Source: Lysobacterales bacterium (GTDB lineage: Bacteria; Pseudomonadota; Gammaproteobacteria; Xanthomonadales; SZUA-36). Taken from it: a stretch of 64,000 nucleotides of DNA. Numbering within the stretch: the stretch's first letter is position 1; every line of letters starts with the position of its first letter. Under the pieces are notes generated by a model. That model saw nothing but the letters and a program-made list of their open reading frames with translations, was not told where the DNA came from and searched no databases. The stretch lies in NCBI GenBank assembly GCA_014238945.1, contig JABAAB010000101.1:17441-81440 (forward strand), in the 5' to 3' direction. The position numbers and the translations under genes were made by a program. This document shows positions 36,366 through 45,984 of this stretch, in pieces.

Positions 36366-37632
36366 TCTTACCTGTAATATCGCCGGTGTCACCTCACCCA
36401 ACCCTTTCTGGCTGGCCTCGGCCCCACCCACCGACAAACAATTCAACGTCGAGCGGGCCTTCGAAGCAGGCTGGGGCGGTGTGGTGTGGAAAACCCTGGG
36501 TGAGGCCGGACCACCCATCGTCAATGTCAGTTCACGTTATGGGTCCATTGACTACAACGGCCAGCGTATGATCGGTCTGAATAATATCGAACTGATCACC
36601 GACCGGCCTCTTGAAATCAACCTGGAAGAAATCACTGCGGTCAAGCGAGACTGGCCTGACCGCGCGGTGGTGGTCTCCCTGATGGTCCCTTGCGAAGAGC
36701 AGGCCTGGCGCGAAATCCTGGAAAAAGTAGAACAGACCGGTTGCGACGGCGTAGAGCTGAATTTCGGCTGTCCCCACGGTATGAGCGAACGCGGTATGGG
36801 TGCCGCCGTCGGCCAGGTACCCGAATATATCCAGGAGGTCACCGAGTGGTGCAAGCACTACAGCGATCTTCCGGTATTTGTAAAATTGACCCCCAATATC
36901 TCCGATATCCGGCGCCCCGCCCGCGCCGCGCACGCAGGTGGTGCAGACGCCGTTTCACTCATTAACACCATCAATTCCATCGTCACAATTGATCTGGACC
37001 TGATGGCACCTACCCCGACCGTGGATGGTAAAGGGGTTCATGGCGGATACTGTGGTCCTGCAGTGCGCCCGATCGCATTGAGTATGGTCTCGGAAATCGC
37101 CCGCGACCCACGCACCACCAACCTACCCATTTCCGGTATCGGCGGCATTGGCAACTGGCGTGATGCGGCCGAATTCATCGCCCTGGGTTGTGGCAGCGTA
37201 CAGGTGTGTACCGCCGCCATGTGTTTTGGCTTCCGCATCATCGACGACATGGTCGATGGTCTGAATGACTGGATGGATGAGAAGGGCTATTCAAATCTGG
37301 AGGATTTTCGTGGTGCCGCGGTCCCAAATGTCACCGACTGGCAGTACCTTGACCTGAACTACAAGTCCATCGCCACAATCGACCAGGACAAGTGCATCGA
37401 GTGCGGTCTGTGCCACATCACCTGTGAGGACACATCCCACCAGGCCATCGCGGCGAACAAGGACAAGGACGGCAAACGAACCTACACCGTCATTGACGAG
37501 GAATGCGTCGGCTGTAACCTCTGCCACCTGGTGTGCCCGGTACCGGATTGCATCAGCATGGTCGAGGTCGAAAACGGTCTGCCCTACATGAACTGGGGTG
37601 ATCATCCAAATAACCCGATGAGGGACAAGTAG
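36358..37632 (+). CDS. preA: Dihydropyrimidine dehydrogenase, PreA subunit
   Basis: 424 residues. A dihydroorotate-dehydrogenase-like FMN barrel (GVTSPNPFWLASAPPTDKQF, WKTLGEAGPPIVNVSSRYGS, VELNFGCPHGMSERGMGA, FVKLTPNISDIRRPA, ISGIGGIGNWRDAAEFIALG) carries the pyrimidine site. The C-terminus has two ferredoxin clusters (CIECGLCHITCED and CVGCNLCHLVCPVPDC). Together with PreT it performs the first, NADH-linked reduction of uracil and thymine. It is the last gene of the pathway cluster; no aminotransferase for beta-alanine and no regulator is adjacent. A 6-bp hairpin (CCAGCA/TGCTGG, 37747-37762) without T-run lies downstream. Confidence 0.96.
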   Translation: MADLTCNIAGVTSPNPFWLASAPPTDKQFNVERAFEAGWGGVVWKTLGEAGPPIVNVSSRYGSIDYNGQRMIGLNNIELITDRPLEINLEEITAVKRDWPDRAVVVSLMVPCEEQAWREILEKVEQTGCDGVELNFGCPHGMSERGMGAAVGQVPEYIQEVTEWCKHYSDLPVFVKLTPNISDIRRPARAAHAGGADAVSLINTINSIVTIDLDLMAPTPTVDGKGVHGGYCGPAVRPIALSMVSEIARDPRTTNLPISGIGGIGNWRDAAEFIALGCGSVQVCTAAMCFGFRIIDDMVDGLNDWMDEKGYSNLEDFRGAAVPNVTDWQYLDLNYKSIATIDQDKCIECGLCHITCEDTSHQAIAANKDKDGKRTYTVIDEECVGCNLCHLVCPVPDCISMVEVENGLPYMNWGDHPNNPMRDK

Positions 37633-37795
37633 TCATTGATCTAGCCGGGATCAGCAGCGAATCCGAATTGCCTATGAGTCCTGTCCTGGAAGATTTCACT
37701 TCCTTTGAACTTGCCAGCCGGGGGATACGATTTTTGGCATTCTCTCCTCCAGCACTTATGCTGGTCAGTAACAATAGTCACCAACCAACGTCCCC

Positions 37796-40023
37796 TTGAC
37801 ATTTTTTAAAGAACTGCAACGCAGAAACGTATTCAGGATAGCCATCGGCTATGTCGTCCTGGCGTGGTTGTTGCTGCAGGTCTCCGATACGCTGGTGCCC
37901 GCGCTGCGTCTGCCCGATTGGTTCCATTCGGGTGTGGCATTCCTGCTGATTCTTGGCTTCCCGGTCGCACTGTTCCTTGCCTGGGCCTACGAGATGACAC
38001 CGGATGGTATCAGGAGTGAAAAGGATATCGACCGGGACCGGCCCGCAACGCCGGGAAGCGGGCGCAAACTCGATTTCGCCATCATTGGACTGTTGGCCGC
38101 TGCACTGGTTTATTTCGTCTGGGAATCGAGATTCGAAAACGTCGATGGTATGGCAGCCGATGCGACCCGGAGTGAACTGCCCTCTTCGACAAATACCGAA
38201 ACCACAGCGACTGAAGTCGGACTGGATAAGGACAGGTTGTCGATAGCAGTCCTGCCCTTCGATAATCGCAGTAACCTCGAGGAAGACCAGTTCTTCACCG
38301 ATGGCATACATGATGACCTGTTGACCACCATCGCCAAGATCGGCTCGATGAAAGTCATTTCACGCACCTCGGTGATGGAATACAGGGGAACGGTCAAAAA
38401 AATCCCCCAGATCGCCAAAGAACTGGGTGTAACGACCATTCTGGAAGGTGGCATTCAGCGCTCCGGCAGCCAGGTTCTCATCAATGTGCAATTGATCGAT
38501 GCGGTATCCGATGAACACCTGTGGGCTGAATACTATGATCGTGAGCTTTCTGCGGAAAACCTGTTTGCCATACAAAGTGAGATCACGAATGCCATTGCAG
38601 ACGCTTTAAGTGCTGCCCTGTCACCAGAAGAAAAACAACGAATTGATGCCACAGCCACCAACAGCCTGCTGGCCCTTGAAGCCTACCAGCGTGGCCGGCG
38701 ACTGATGGCCACACGCAACACTGAGAATATGAAAAGTGCGACTGAAGAATTTAACCAGGCGGTCGAACTGGACCCGCGGTTTGCCCTCGCGTGGGTGGGT
38801 GTGGCGGACAGCAACCATCTGTATTCCACCTATAACAGAACGATCGGACCGGACTCCTATGCCATCGTGGATGACGCCATTGGACGTGCGCTCGCCATTG
38901 ATGCCGGGCTTGGTGAGGCCTACGCCATTAAAGGGCTGTCGACCTGGAGTCGAAAGGGGCCTGATCAGGCAGAAGCTGCCTTCAAGCAGGCCATTGCGCT
39001 TAGTCCCAATTACGCCACCGCCTGGCAGTGGTATGCAAATTCGCTGGCGCTCGACAGTGGACGAATGAATGAAAGTATCGAACTGCTTGGCAGGGCGGCA
39101 CAATTGGACCCCCGTTCTTCCATTATCGGTATGAACCTTGGCACTGCGTTCAAGAGTGTGGGGTTGTACTCCAGGGCTGAACGGCAATATCTGAACGTGG
39201 TCGAACAGAATCCCGATTTTGCCATGGCCAACAACTCCTTGATAAATTTTTATTTGGCAGAAGTGGGGCGATATGACCAGGCGCTTTACTTCGCACTCAA
39301 AGCCAGAGTACGGGACCCGGACAACCTTCGCTATCTGAATCACCTGGTCAACATCTACCTGGGATTGGGTGATTTGGCCGCCGCTGAAAACATCCACCAA
39401 CAGATGATCGAAGTGGACGCAAACCATCGGGTTGTGAATGCAGCTGACCTTTGGATCCACCTGCGCAAGGATGATCCTGATAGGACCCGCGCAGTCCTGG
39501 ACAGGCTGTTACCAAAAATTCCTGACAGACCCAATATTTGATGTACGCCGGATTTGTCGAACTTTTACTGGGTGATTTGGACCGTGCCAAAACGCTCTTC
39601 CAGTCAGCAACACCCGATTGGCTGGATTCGAACAACCGGGACTACACATACAGCATGCAATACTTTGGATGTATGTTCTCATGGGTTCTCATCAACACGG
39701 GTGACGAGGAAAAGGGTCGGCAATTATTGCAAACCAATACCGCCTTTCTTGATGAAACCCTGTCCGCCAGGACCGAACACGTGGATGTCCACAAACCCGA
39801 GATCTGCTACCTGACCTCCGGCGATACGGAAAAGGCCCTGCAATCCATAGAAAAGCAACTTGCCCACAACCACCTGGAAGACTGGGACATCTATCACAAG
39901 TTGCCCATGTATGACCTGATCCGTAACCTTCCGAGATTTCTTGCTGCAGTTGAGGAACGTGAGCGAATCATCTCGGAACAACGCAAAATCATTGAAAACA
40001 TGAACCATGAGGGCGAACTCTGA
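37796..40023 (+). pseudogene. TolB-like/TPR membrane protein split by a one-base frameshift
   Basis: From a TTG at 37796, 581 codons run to a TGA at 39539-39541. They encode an N-terminal helix pair (RNVFRIAIGYVVLAWLLLQV and GVAFLLILGFPVALFLAWAY), a third helix, a TolB/FlgO-like domain (SIAVLPFDNRSNLEEDQFF, DGIHDDLLTTIAKIGSMKVI, ELGVTTILEGGIQRSG) and TPR repeats. The remaining repeats and end (MYAGFVELLLGDLDRAKTLF to NLPRFLAAVEERERI) are in another frame from 39541. Adding one T to the TTT at 39537-39539 would restore reading as PNILMYAGF. The overlap TGATG could also allow reinitiation, making two polypeptides. Full-length relatives are single proteins of unknown signalling role. Confidence 0.7.
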
Positions 40024-40062
40024 ACGGCAGGGTCGTTTTGAAGCACTACGGAAACATTGCAA

Positions 40063-40254
40063 ATGCCAATTGACGATACTACTCCCACCTATGTCACCAA
40101 AAAACAGGATGGGCAATATACCGTGTGTGCGCCCTCCGGTCGTGTCATGATGACCCTGTCGGATCCTGCCAGCGCCGCCCACTATGTCACGCTGCTGAAA
40201 GAGGCCTACGGGGTCGGCTACAAGCAGGGCTACCGGGATGCGCGCAAGTCCTGA
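40063..40254 (+). CDS. Small uncharacterised protein
   Basis: 63 residues from the ATG at 40063 (a TTG two codons earlier is in frame). The sequence (TYVTKKQDGQYTVCAPSGRV, then LSDPASAAHYVTLLKEAYGV and GYKQGYRDARKS) is compact, soluble and without signal. I do not recognise a family. The codon pattern is coding-like. It sits between the split TolB/TPR gene and the prolyl oligopeptidase gene, on the same strand. Confidence 0.55.
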   Translation: MPIDDTTPTYVTKKQDGQYTVCAPSGRVMMTLSDPASAAHYVTLLKEAYGVGYKQGYRDARKS

Positions 40255-40316
40255 TATGATATCGCCCGCTTTGCACTTTTAATCTACAAACCACTCGCTA
40301 TTCGGAGAATTAACCC

Positions 40317-42452
40317 ATGCGGTTTTTTGCTTTTGTTTCGACATTTATTTTTGCCCTGCCCGTGTTTTCCATGGACTACCCGGACACCAGGCAGGAGGAC
40401 ACCTCGAATACCTACCACGATGTGACCGTTGCTGACCCCTACCAGTGGCTAGAAGACTGGTCATCCGCAGAGGTGAAAAGCTGGAGTACGGCCCAGAACA
40501 GTGTGGCGCGTGGTCACCTCGATGCCCTGCCCTATCGCGATGCCATAGGAAAAAGGGTTGAGGCGGTGATGGGTGGTGATACCGTCAGTTACTACTCTGT
40601 GCAGCGAGTTGGTGATAGCGCCTGGTTCATGAAATACGCACCACCCAAACAACAGCCATTCCTGGTCCAGATCGACGCCGACGGTAACCCCGATTCAGAA
40701 AAGGTGGTTTATGACCCTGTGACAGCCGACGAGAGTGGCAGCACCTCCATCGAATGGTTCCGTGTCTCGCCGGATGGCAAGCTGATCGCGATCGCATTGA
40801 CGGTGGCGGGTGCCGAAATTGCCGACCTGCACATATTTGACCTGGCCAGTGGCGAACGGGTAGACGAGATTCTGCCACGTGTCAACGGACCAACAGCCGG
40901 TGGTGAAATGAGCTGGGATGCCGACAGCTCGGGTTTTTATTACACACGGTATCCACGCGATGGCGAGAAATCCGCCGAGGACCAGAATTTCTACCAGCAA
41001 TTATGGCACCGTGAACTGGGTACGCCATTGTCAGAAGACAAATACGAGATCGGCAGCCTTTTTGACCGCATCGCCGAGATCAGGATTTTCCAGCATGCAG
41101 CCAGTGGCAAAGCGTTGGTGCATATGCAGTATGGTGACAGCGGCCGATTCCAGCTTCACCTGCGCGAGACCAACGGCTCATGGCATAAGCTCAGTGACTA
41201 CGCGGACGAACTGGTCCAGGCCATGTTTATCGACGAGGACACCCTACTGGTGCTGTCACGAAAAGAGGCGCCACGTGGGCAGTTCATGCGTATGGATATC
41301 AGCCAGCTACCCGAGACCAGTATGACCCTGATGATTGCTGAATCCGATCAGGCCATCGCCTCGGATTTTTACGGTGACCCGACCTTTATTGTTCATGCTG
41401 GAAAAATCTACACTAAGACATTGCTGGGTGGTCCGGAGGATTTACGGGTTTACGATCTCAAGGGCAGCCCACAGACCGCACCGGAAGTGGGTGTATCCGG
41501 AATTGGCCAGATCGTGCCCTGGGATGACGGGGTCCTGGTAAGACACTACTCCTATCTGGCACCCAATAGCTGGCTGCAATTTGACGGCAGCCACACCTCG
41601 AAGCACCCGCTGAGCAGCACCAGTCCCGTTCAATTCAACGGCTACCAGGCCAAACGCCAATTTGCCTCATCGCGTGATGGCACCCAGGTTCCCGTCAGCA
41701 TCATCATGGCGGAAGATACTCAACTCGATGGCAGCAATCCCTTGCTGTTAACCGGTTACGGTGGCTATGGTGTTTCCCTGTCACCCGGTTTCAACCCGGT
41801 CCGTATGGCCTGGCTGGAACAGGGTGGGATTATCGCCGTGGCCAATCTGCGGGGTGGCGGCGAATTCGGTGAAGACTGGCACCGCGAAGGCATGCTGACC
41901 AAAAAACAGAACGTATTCGATGACTTTCATGGTGTCATGCATTTCCTGGTTGAGCAGAAATACACCAGCGTAGAAAAACTGGCCATCGAGGGTGGCAGCA
42001 ATGGTGGCCTGTTGATGGGTGCAATGATCACCCAGCATCCGCAGGATTTTCGCGCGACCATTTCTCACGTCGGGGTCTATGACTCGCTGCGCAGTGAGCT
42101 GTCACCCAATGGCGCGTTCAATATTCCGGAATTCGGCACCGTCGAGGACCTGGCTCAATTCAAGGCGCTGCACGCCTACTCGCCATACCACCAGGCAAAG
42201 GAGGCCATCTATCCTTCCATCCTGTTCATGACCGGTGAGAACGACGGCCGGGTTGATCCGATGCATTCGCGCAAGATGACCGCAGTACTGCAGAACAACA
42301 ATCGCTCGGACAACCCCGTGATATTGCGTACCAGCGGCAATACCGGGCACGGCTCGGGTACACCGTTGAGCGAGACGATCTCACAACAGGTCGACCGGCT
42401 GGTATTCCTGTTTGACGCCCTGGAAATGGAGTACCGACCGGTTTCAAATTGA
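40317..42452 (+). CDS. Prolyl oligopeptidase (S9A), exported
   Basis: 711 residues. Signal peptide MRFFAFVSTFIFALPVFS, then the S9A start (YPDTRQEDTSNTYHDVTVAD, PYQWLEDWSSAEVKSW) and a seven-bladed propeller. The catalytic domain shows LLTGYGGYGVSLSPGFNPVR, NLRGGGEFGEDWHREGM, the nucleophile in EGGSNGGLLMGAMITQHPQD, Asp in GENDGRVDPMHSRKM and His in TSGNTGHGSGTPLSE. It should cut short proline-containing peptides in the periplasm. The start follows GGAGAATTAACC. With the S9 peptidase and M16 pair it extends the set of exported peptidases in this window. Confidence 0.95.
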   Translation: MRFFAFVSTFIFALPVFSMDYPDTRQEDTSNTYHDVTVADPYQWLEDWSSAEVKSWSTAQNSVARGHLDALPYRDAIGKRVEAVMGGDTVSYYSVQRVGDSAWFMKYAPPKQQPFLVQIDADGNPDSEKVVYDPVTADESGSTSIEWFRVSPDGKLIAIALTVAGAEIADLHIFDLASGERVDEILPRVNGPTAGGEMSWDADSSGFYYTRYPRDGEKSAEDQNFYQQLWHRELGTPLSEDKYEIGSLFDRIAEIRIFQHAASGKALVHMQYGDSGRFQLHLRETNGSWHKLSDYADELVQAMFIDEDTLLVLSRKEAPRGQFMRMDISQLPETSMTLMIAESDQAIASDFYGDPTFIVHAGKIYTKTLLGGPEDLRVYDLKGSPQTAPEVGVSGIGQIVPWDDGVLVRHYSYLAPNSWLQFDGSHTSKHPLSSTSPVQFNGYQAKRQFASSRDGTQVPVSIIMAEDTQLDGSNPLLLTGYGGYGVSLSPGFNPVRMAWLEQGGIIAVANLRGGGEFGEDWHREGMLTKKQNVFDDFHGVMHFLVEQKYTSVEKLAIEGGSNGGLLMGAMITQHPQDFRATISHVGVYDSLRSELSPNGAFNIPEFGTVEDLAQFKALHAYSPYHQAKEAIYPSILFMTGENDGRVDPMHSRKMTAVLQNNNRSDNPVILRTSGNTGHGSGTPLSETISQQVDRLVFLFDALEMEYRPVSN

Positions 42453-42460
42453 AGCCGGTC
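42436..42460. terminator. Hairpin over the prolyl oligopeptidase stop codon
   Basis: GACCGG pairs with CCGGTC and, after one mismatch, TTC with GAA, around the stop codon at 42450-42452. It lies between convergent genes (the next gene ends at 42469 on the minus strand). No T-run follows on either strand, so termination is a guess. Confidence 0.35.
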
Positions 42461-42468
42461 AGTGGACC

Positions 42469-43518
42469 TCATCCCGACAGGGCACCAGTGATACCCAGTT
42501 CATTGCGAAAAAGGTAGGCAACGGCCAGGATAACGCACAGGCATCCGAACGCGACCAGGGCACTGACTGACGCGGAAGGGTTTTCAGGTAACTGCACGGC
42601 TTCACCTTTACGCTCCAGGTGATCCGAATACAGGTCACAGGTCGACAAAATGTAGACCGGACGAAGTATCAGCATGACAATACCCATGGCGATCATGATG
42701 GGTATGGCGGCCCAGTAATAAAAGGTGTAAATATGCCCGTAGATCTCGTCGGATCCCGGTGCAATATCTATCATCGCAAGCAAGAAAAATGAACCGATAT
42801 AGGCACCGATGCCTACAACCCATCAGATCGCCGAGTAACCTGCCCGCAGTTTCGCAACTTCGATGAAATTGTCCTTTACGAACTCGACCGAGTTTTTGCC
42901 GGATTGAATCAGGCCTTTACCCGTGACGATACTGGGTACAACGCCTGCAATACCCACCTTCCAGGCGTAATAAAGTGTTTCTGCCAGTGCTTTCTGTGCA
43001 GCGGTCCTGGTGTCGTTTTTCTTTGGGAGCCGGTCGAGAATCCGGTTTACCGTTACCCACCCATCGGCCCAGTGGAAGATCCACAATGGCCAGCTATGCG
43101 GTAACACCAGCTTGAGACAGGTGGCCACCGTCGAGGGTTTTCCTTGCTTGTGCAGGAAGTGGGTGGCACCCATACAGCCAGTCAGGATACCCACCGGGAA
43201 TGCGGCCACGCCGACACAGACAAAGGACCAGGCGAGCAATATCCAGTCTGCGGCAGATGAACCATCCGATTCAGCGGCATCCCGCCAGACCTCCTCGGGG
43301 ATCCAGTCGAGCATCTGCACCCACAACAGATAGCCGATACCAATGGCCGTCCATTGCAACAGTCCGAACAAGAAAATCTCCTTTTCCTTGAATCCCAGCG
43401 CAATGGCATAACCAATCCTTGAGCCGAAACTTTTCAGTCCCCCGGAAGGTTTCTCCTCTATGCCGGGAACCTGGCTGATCTATTTCTTGATAAAATTTAA
43501 CTCGTATAAAAAACTCAT
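42469..43518 (-). pseudogene. Large membrane protein gene interrupted by TAG and TGA
   Basis: On the minus strand AAGGAATTCG precedes an ATG at 43518. Reading MSFLYELNFIKK, the frame hits TAG at 43482-43480. It then continues uninterrupted in the same frame (ISQVPGIEEKPSGGLKSFGS, FLFGLLQWTAIGIGYLLWV, ILLAWSFVCVGVAAFPVGI) to TGA at 42825-42823 after AGYSAI. It runs on once more (WVVGIGAYIGSFFLLAMIDI, AAIPIMIAMGIVMLILRPVY) to 42469. No frame change is needed anywhere: two point nonsense codons break an otherwise intact protein of about 350 residues with five or more helices. The family is not recognised. It is followed closely by PPK2 upstream on the same strand. Confidence 0.75.
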
Positions 43519-43529
43519 CGAATTCCTTG

Positions 43530-44438
43530 TTATTTTTTGCTGAGTTGTTCTACCAGTTGTTTACGAATTTCATCCATCTCCGCACTGTTCTCCACATCCG
43601 GTTGGGGGTATTCCAGTGGCAGGGCCTTGAGGGCATGCGCGATGGTCTTTGCCACCTGGTAACGCATGAAGGGTTTGTCATCGGCAGGTATGACGAACCA
43701 GGGTGCCCATGGCCTCGAAGTCTCGTTCAGCATATCCAGTGCTGCGGCATCGTAATCCTGTCTGAAACCGGCTTCATGAACATCCCTGGCCGAAAACTTC
43801 CAGCGTTTGTCTGGTTCATCGATACGGTCCAGGAAGCGCCTGGCCTGCTCCTCGGGCGAGACATGCAGCCAGAATTTCAATATCACCGTGTTCGCTGTGG
43901 CCAGGTGCAGTTCATGCTCACGAATGGCTCGGTAACGCATCGGCCAAAGCCGCTCGGTCTGGGGTGCGCCCTGGGGATAGCGCGCATCCAGAAACTCCGG
44001 ATGTACACGCACCACCAGCACATCCTCGTAATAGCTGCGATTGAATATCCCGATCCTGCCCCTGCCCGGCAACGCATTGTTGGTGCGCCACAGGAAATCA
44101 TGGGTCAGTTCCTGCTTGGAGGGTGATTTGAATGAGGTTACCTTCAGACAGGCCGGGTCCAGACCGGAAAAACAGGCCCGGATGGTGCCATCCTTGCCGG
44201 CCGCATCCAGTGCCTGGAATATACACAACAGGGCAAATTGTCCACCGGCATACAACGCCTCCTGAAAAACTTCCAGTTGGTCACGTGTTTTCTTGAGCCG
44301 GCCCTTGTTGCCCATACCCTTTTTAGGTGCCGAACTAAGCATACCCGTTGATTCCAGACTGGCATCGAAGGGAACCAGCCAGGGACTGTCCACCGCAACG
44401 GTTCTTGGTTGTAATCCGCTGTCGTCGAATAGTTTCAT
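43530..44438 (-). CDS. ppk2: PPK2-family polyphosphate:nucleotide phosphotransferase
   Basis: 302 residues from the ATG at 44438, which has GGAGCAACGGTA in front; the frame is open upstream but that part is not protein-like. Family motifs are the Walker A-like FQALDAAGKDGTIRACFSGL, KVTSFKSPSKQELTHDFLWR, the GRIGIFNRSYYEDVLVVRVH segment and KFWLHVSPEEQARRFLDRID, followed by the lid and DDKPFMRYQVAKTIA. PPK2 enzymes phosphorylate nucleoside mono- or diphosphates from polyphosphate. The form here looks like the short single-domain classes. It lies 11 bases upstream of the start of the damaged membrane gene on the same strand. Confidence 0.93.
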   Translation of the reverse strand: MKLFDDSGLQPRTVAVDSPWLVPFDASLESTGMLSSAPKKGMGNKGRLKKTRDQLEVFQEALYAGGQFALLCIFQALDAAGKDGTIRACFSGLDPACLKVTSFKSPSKQELTHDFLWRTNNALPGRGRIGIFNRSYYEDVLVVRVHPEFLDARYPQGAPQTERLWPMRYRAIREHELHLATANTVILKFWLHVSPEEQARRFLDRIDEPDKRWKFSARDVHEAGFRQDYDAAALDMLNETSRPWAPWFVIPADDKPFMRYQVAKTIAHALKALPLEYPQPDVENSAEMDEIRKQLVEQLSKK

Positions 44439-44532
44439 TACCGTTGCTCCGCTTTGCGCACCCTGGCTGCAACGATACCAAAATTGTTGCAAGAGGATGG
44501 AAATCGATGAAACGGCAGTGTCTGGTTGCGGC

Positions 44533-45789
44533 TCAATCCCAATCTTTTTCCAGCCGTTTCGAAGCCAGGTAAAACAGGCTGGCGGCGACCAGGTAAAACC
44601 CGTTACCCGCCAGGATTGAGTAACGCAACGAGTCATTGCCATATTCAAGCTGCAGGGCGTCGGACAACAATCCGATGGCAAAAGTACCCACTCCGATACC
44701 AATCAGGTTGTTGATGAACAGAAATACCGCCGATGCGGTCGCTCTCATATCGGGCCGCACCAGGTGCTGGATGACCGAGATAACCGGTCCCAGCCACATC
44801 AGGCTCAGAGCGGTCGGGATCAACAGCAAAACCATGGTCAATAATTGGTTTGATGACAGCATGGCCAACACATAAAAGGGAATGGCACAGAGGAAGCCAA
44901 GAGCAGGTATGTTGACGTAGCGTGAATACTTGATCTGGCCAAAGCGATCCCCCAGCCAGCCACCGGCCCAGATGCCTGCGAGTCCTCCAACCAGCAGCAC
45001 GCCACCGTAGTGCAATGAAGCACTCAAAAGGGTCAATTCAAAGCTGCGCACCAGGAACGATGGCAGCCAGAAAAAAATCCCATAACCCATCATTGACGAA
45101 CTGGATGCACCCAGCGAAATCAACCAGAAACTTGGCTTGCGTGACAAGGTCAGCAGGATCGTTTTTAATCCGGGCGCCCTGCTCTCCTTGTGCTGCCGGT
45201 CAAATCCACCGCGCACCGGTTCCCTGACGGTCAGTCGGAATATGGGTGCCAGAGCGATACCAGCAAGACCGACGATAAAAAATGCCACCCGCCAGTCCAG
45301 CATACTGGCTATGACACCACCGAAAACGATGCCAAGAGCGCTACCGATAGGAATACCAAATGAATAGATACTCAAGGCCCGGGCGCGTTGTCCCGGTGGA
45401 AATAAATCCGAGATCAGAGAATAGGCGGGAGCCACCCCACCGGCTTCACCAATGCCGACACCGAGCCGGGCCGCAAACAACTGCCAGAAACTTGTTGCCA
45501 ACCCACAGACTGCCGTCATCGCGCTCCACATCGTCAACGCCACCGTCATGATCCAGGTACGGCTGAAGCGATCTGCCAGCATGGCGATCGGTATCCCCAG
45601 ACCGGTATAGAACAGTGCGAAGGCCAGCCCGCCCATCAAGCCCAACTGCGTATCACTAAGACCGAGATCGGTCTTGATGGGCACGGCCAGGATTCCAATG
45701 ATCTGGCGGTCCAGGAAATTGAAGGTATACACCACGACCAGGATAAACAGCGTGTATGCGCGGTTGTTGTGCAGACTCTTGAGACTCAT
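44533..45789 (-). CDS. MFS transporter (spinster-like/organic solute carrier)
   Basis: 418 residues with twelve hydrophobic segments. Landmarks are the first helix YTFNFLDRQIIGILAVPIK, motif A (AMLADRFSRTWIMTVAL), the GVGIGEAGGVAPAYSLISDL helix 4-5 motif and PPGQRARALSIYSFGIPIGS. The DRQ after helix 1 and GEAG in helix 4 are typical of the spinster-like branch. Substrate cannot be predicted. It is upstream of ppk2 on the same strand with a gap of 94 bases; a short coding-like remnant precedes it. Confidence 0.88.
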   Translation of the reverse strand: MSLKSLHNNRAYTLFILVVVYTFNFLDRQIIGILAVPIKTDLGLSDTQLGLMGGLAFALFYTGLGIPIAMLADRFSRTWIMTVALTMWSAMTAVCGLATSFWQLFAARLGVGIGEAGGVAPAYSLISDLFPPGQRARALSIYSFGIPIGSALGIVFGGVIASMLDWRVAFFIVGLAGIALAPIFRLTVREPVRGGFDRQHKESRAPGLKTILLTLSRKPSFWLISLGASSSSMMGYGIFFWLPSFLVRSFELTLLSASLHYGGVLLVGGLAGIWAGGWLGDRFGQIKYSRYVNIPALGFLCAIPFYVLAMLSSNQLLTMVLLLIPTALSLMWLGPVISVIQHLVRPDMRATASAVFLFINNLIGIGVGTFAIGLLSDALQLEYGNDSLRYSILAGNGFYLVAASLFYLASKRLEKDWD

Positions 45790-45840
45790 CTGAACGGCTG
45801 GTAACCCACGCGGAGAAGCCAGTCTTTTTCCTGCAGGTGA

Positions 45841-45984
45841 TCAGCGTCCGAGCGCCATGTCCGCAAAGCGGTAGCTCGAGAATGGAGCAACCGGTGTGTG
45901 CGGTTTCCGGGATTCAAGGCGCCCGACCTGGGTGGCCGCCGCCGGTGACCAATGCTGCGGGTATCCGCGGTGGTTGTCGATAAT
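45841..45984 (-). other. Coding-like open stretch after the hybrid kinase stop
   Basis: Downstream of the hybrid kinase's TAG, the same frame stays open for about 47 codons to TGA at 45843-45841. It reads QHWSPAAATQVGRLESRKP and TPVAPFSSYRFADMALGR with GC-rich third positions, which looks like the C-terminus of a real protein. No start codon or family can be named. It may be the end of a deleted gene. Otherwise nothing is visible in 45789-45985. Confidence 0.25.

Noticed and set aside
16958..43482. Reassignment of TAG as a sense codon
   Set aside because: TAG ends many intact genes here (for example SIMPL, preA, DUF3617, DUF2207), and the interrupted genes carry other lesions, so decay is the simpler explanation.
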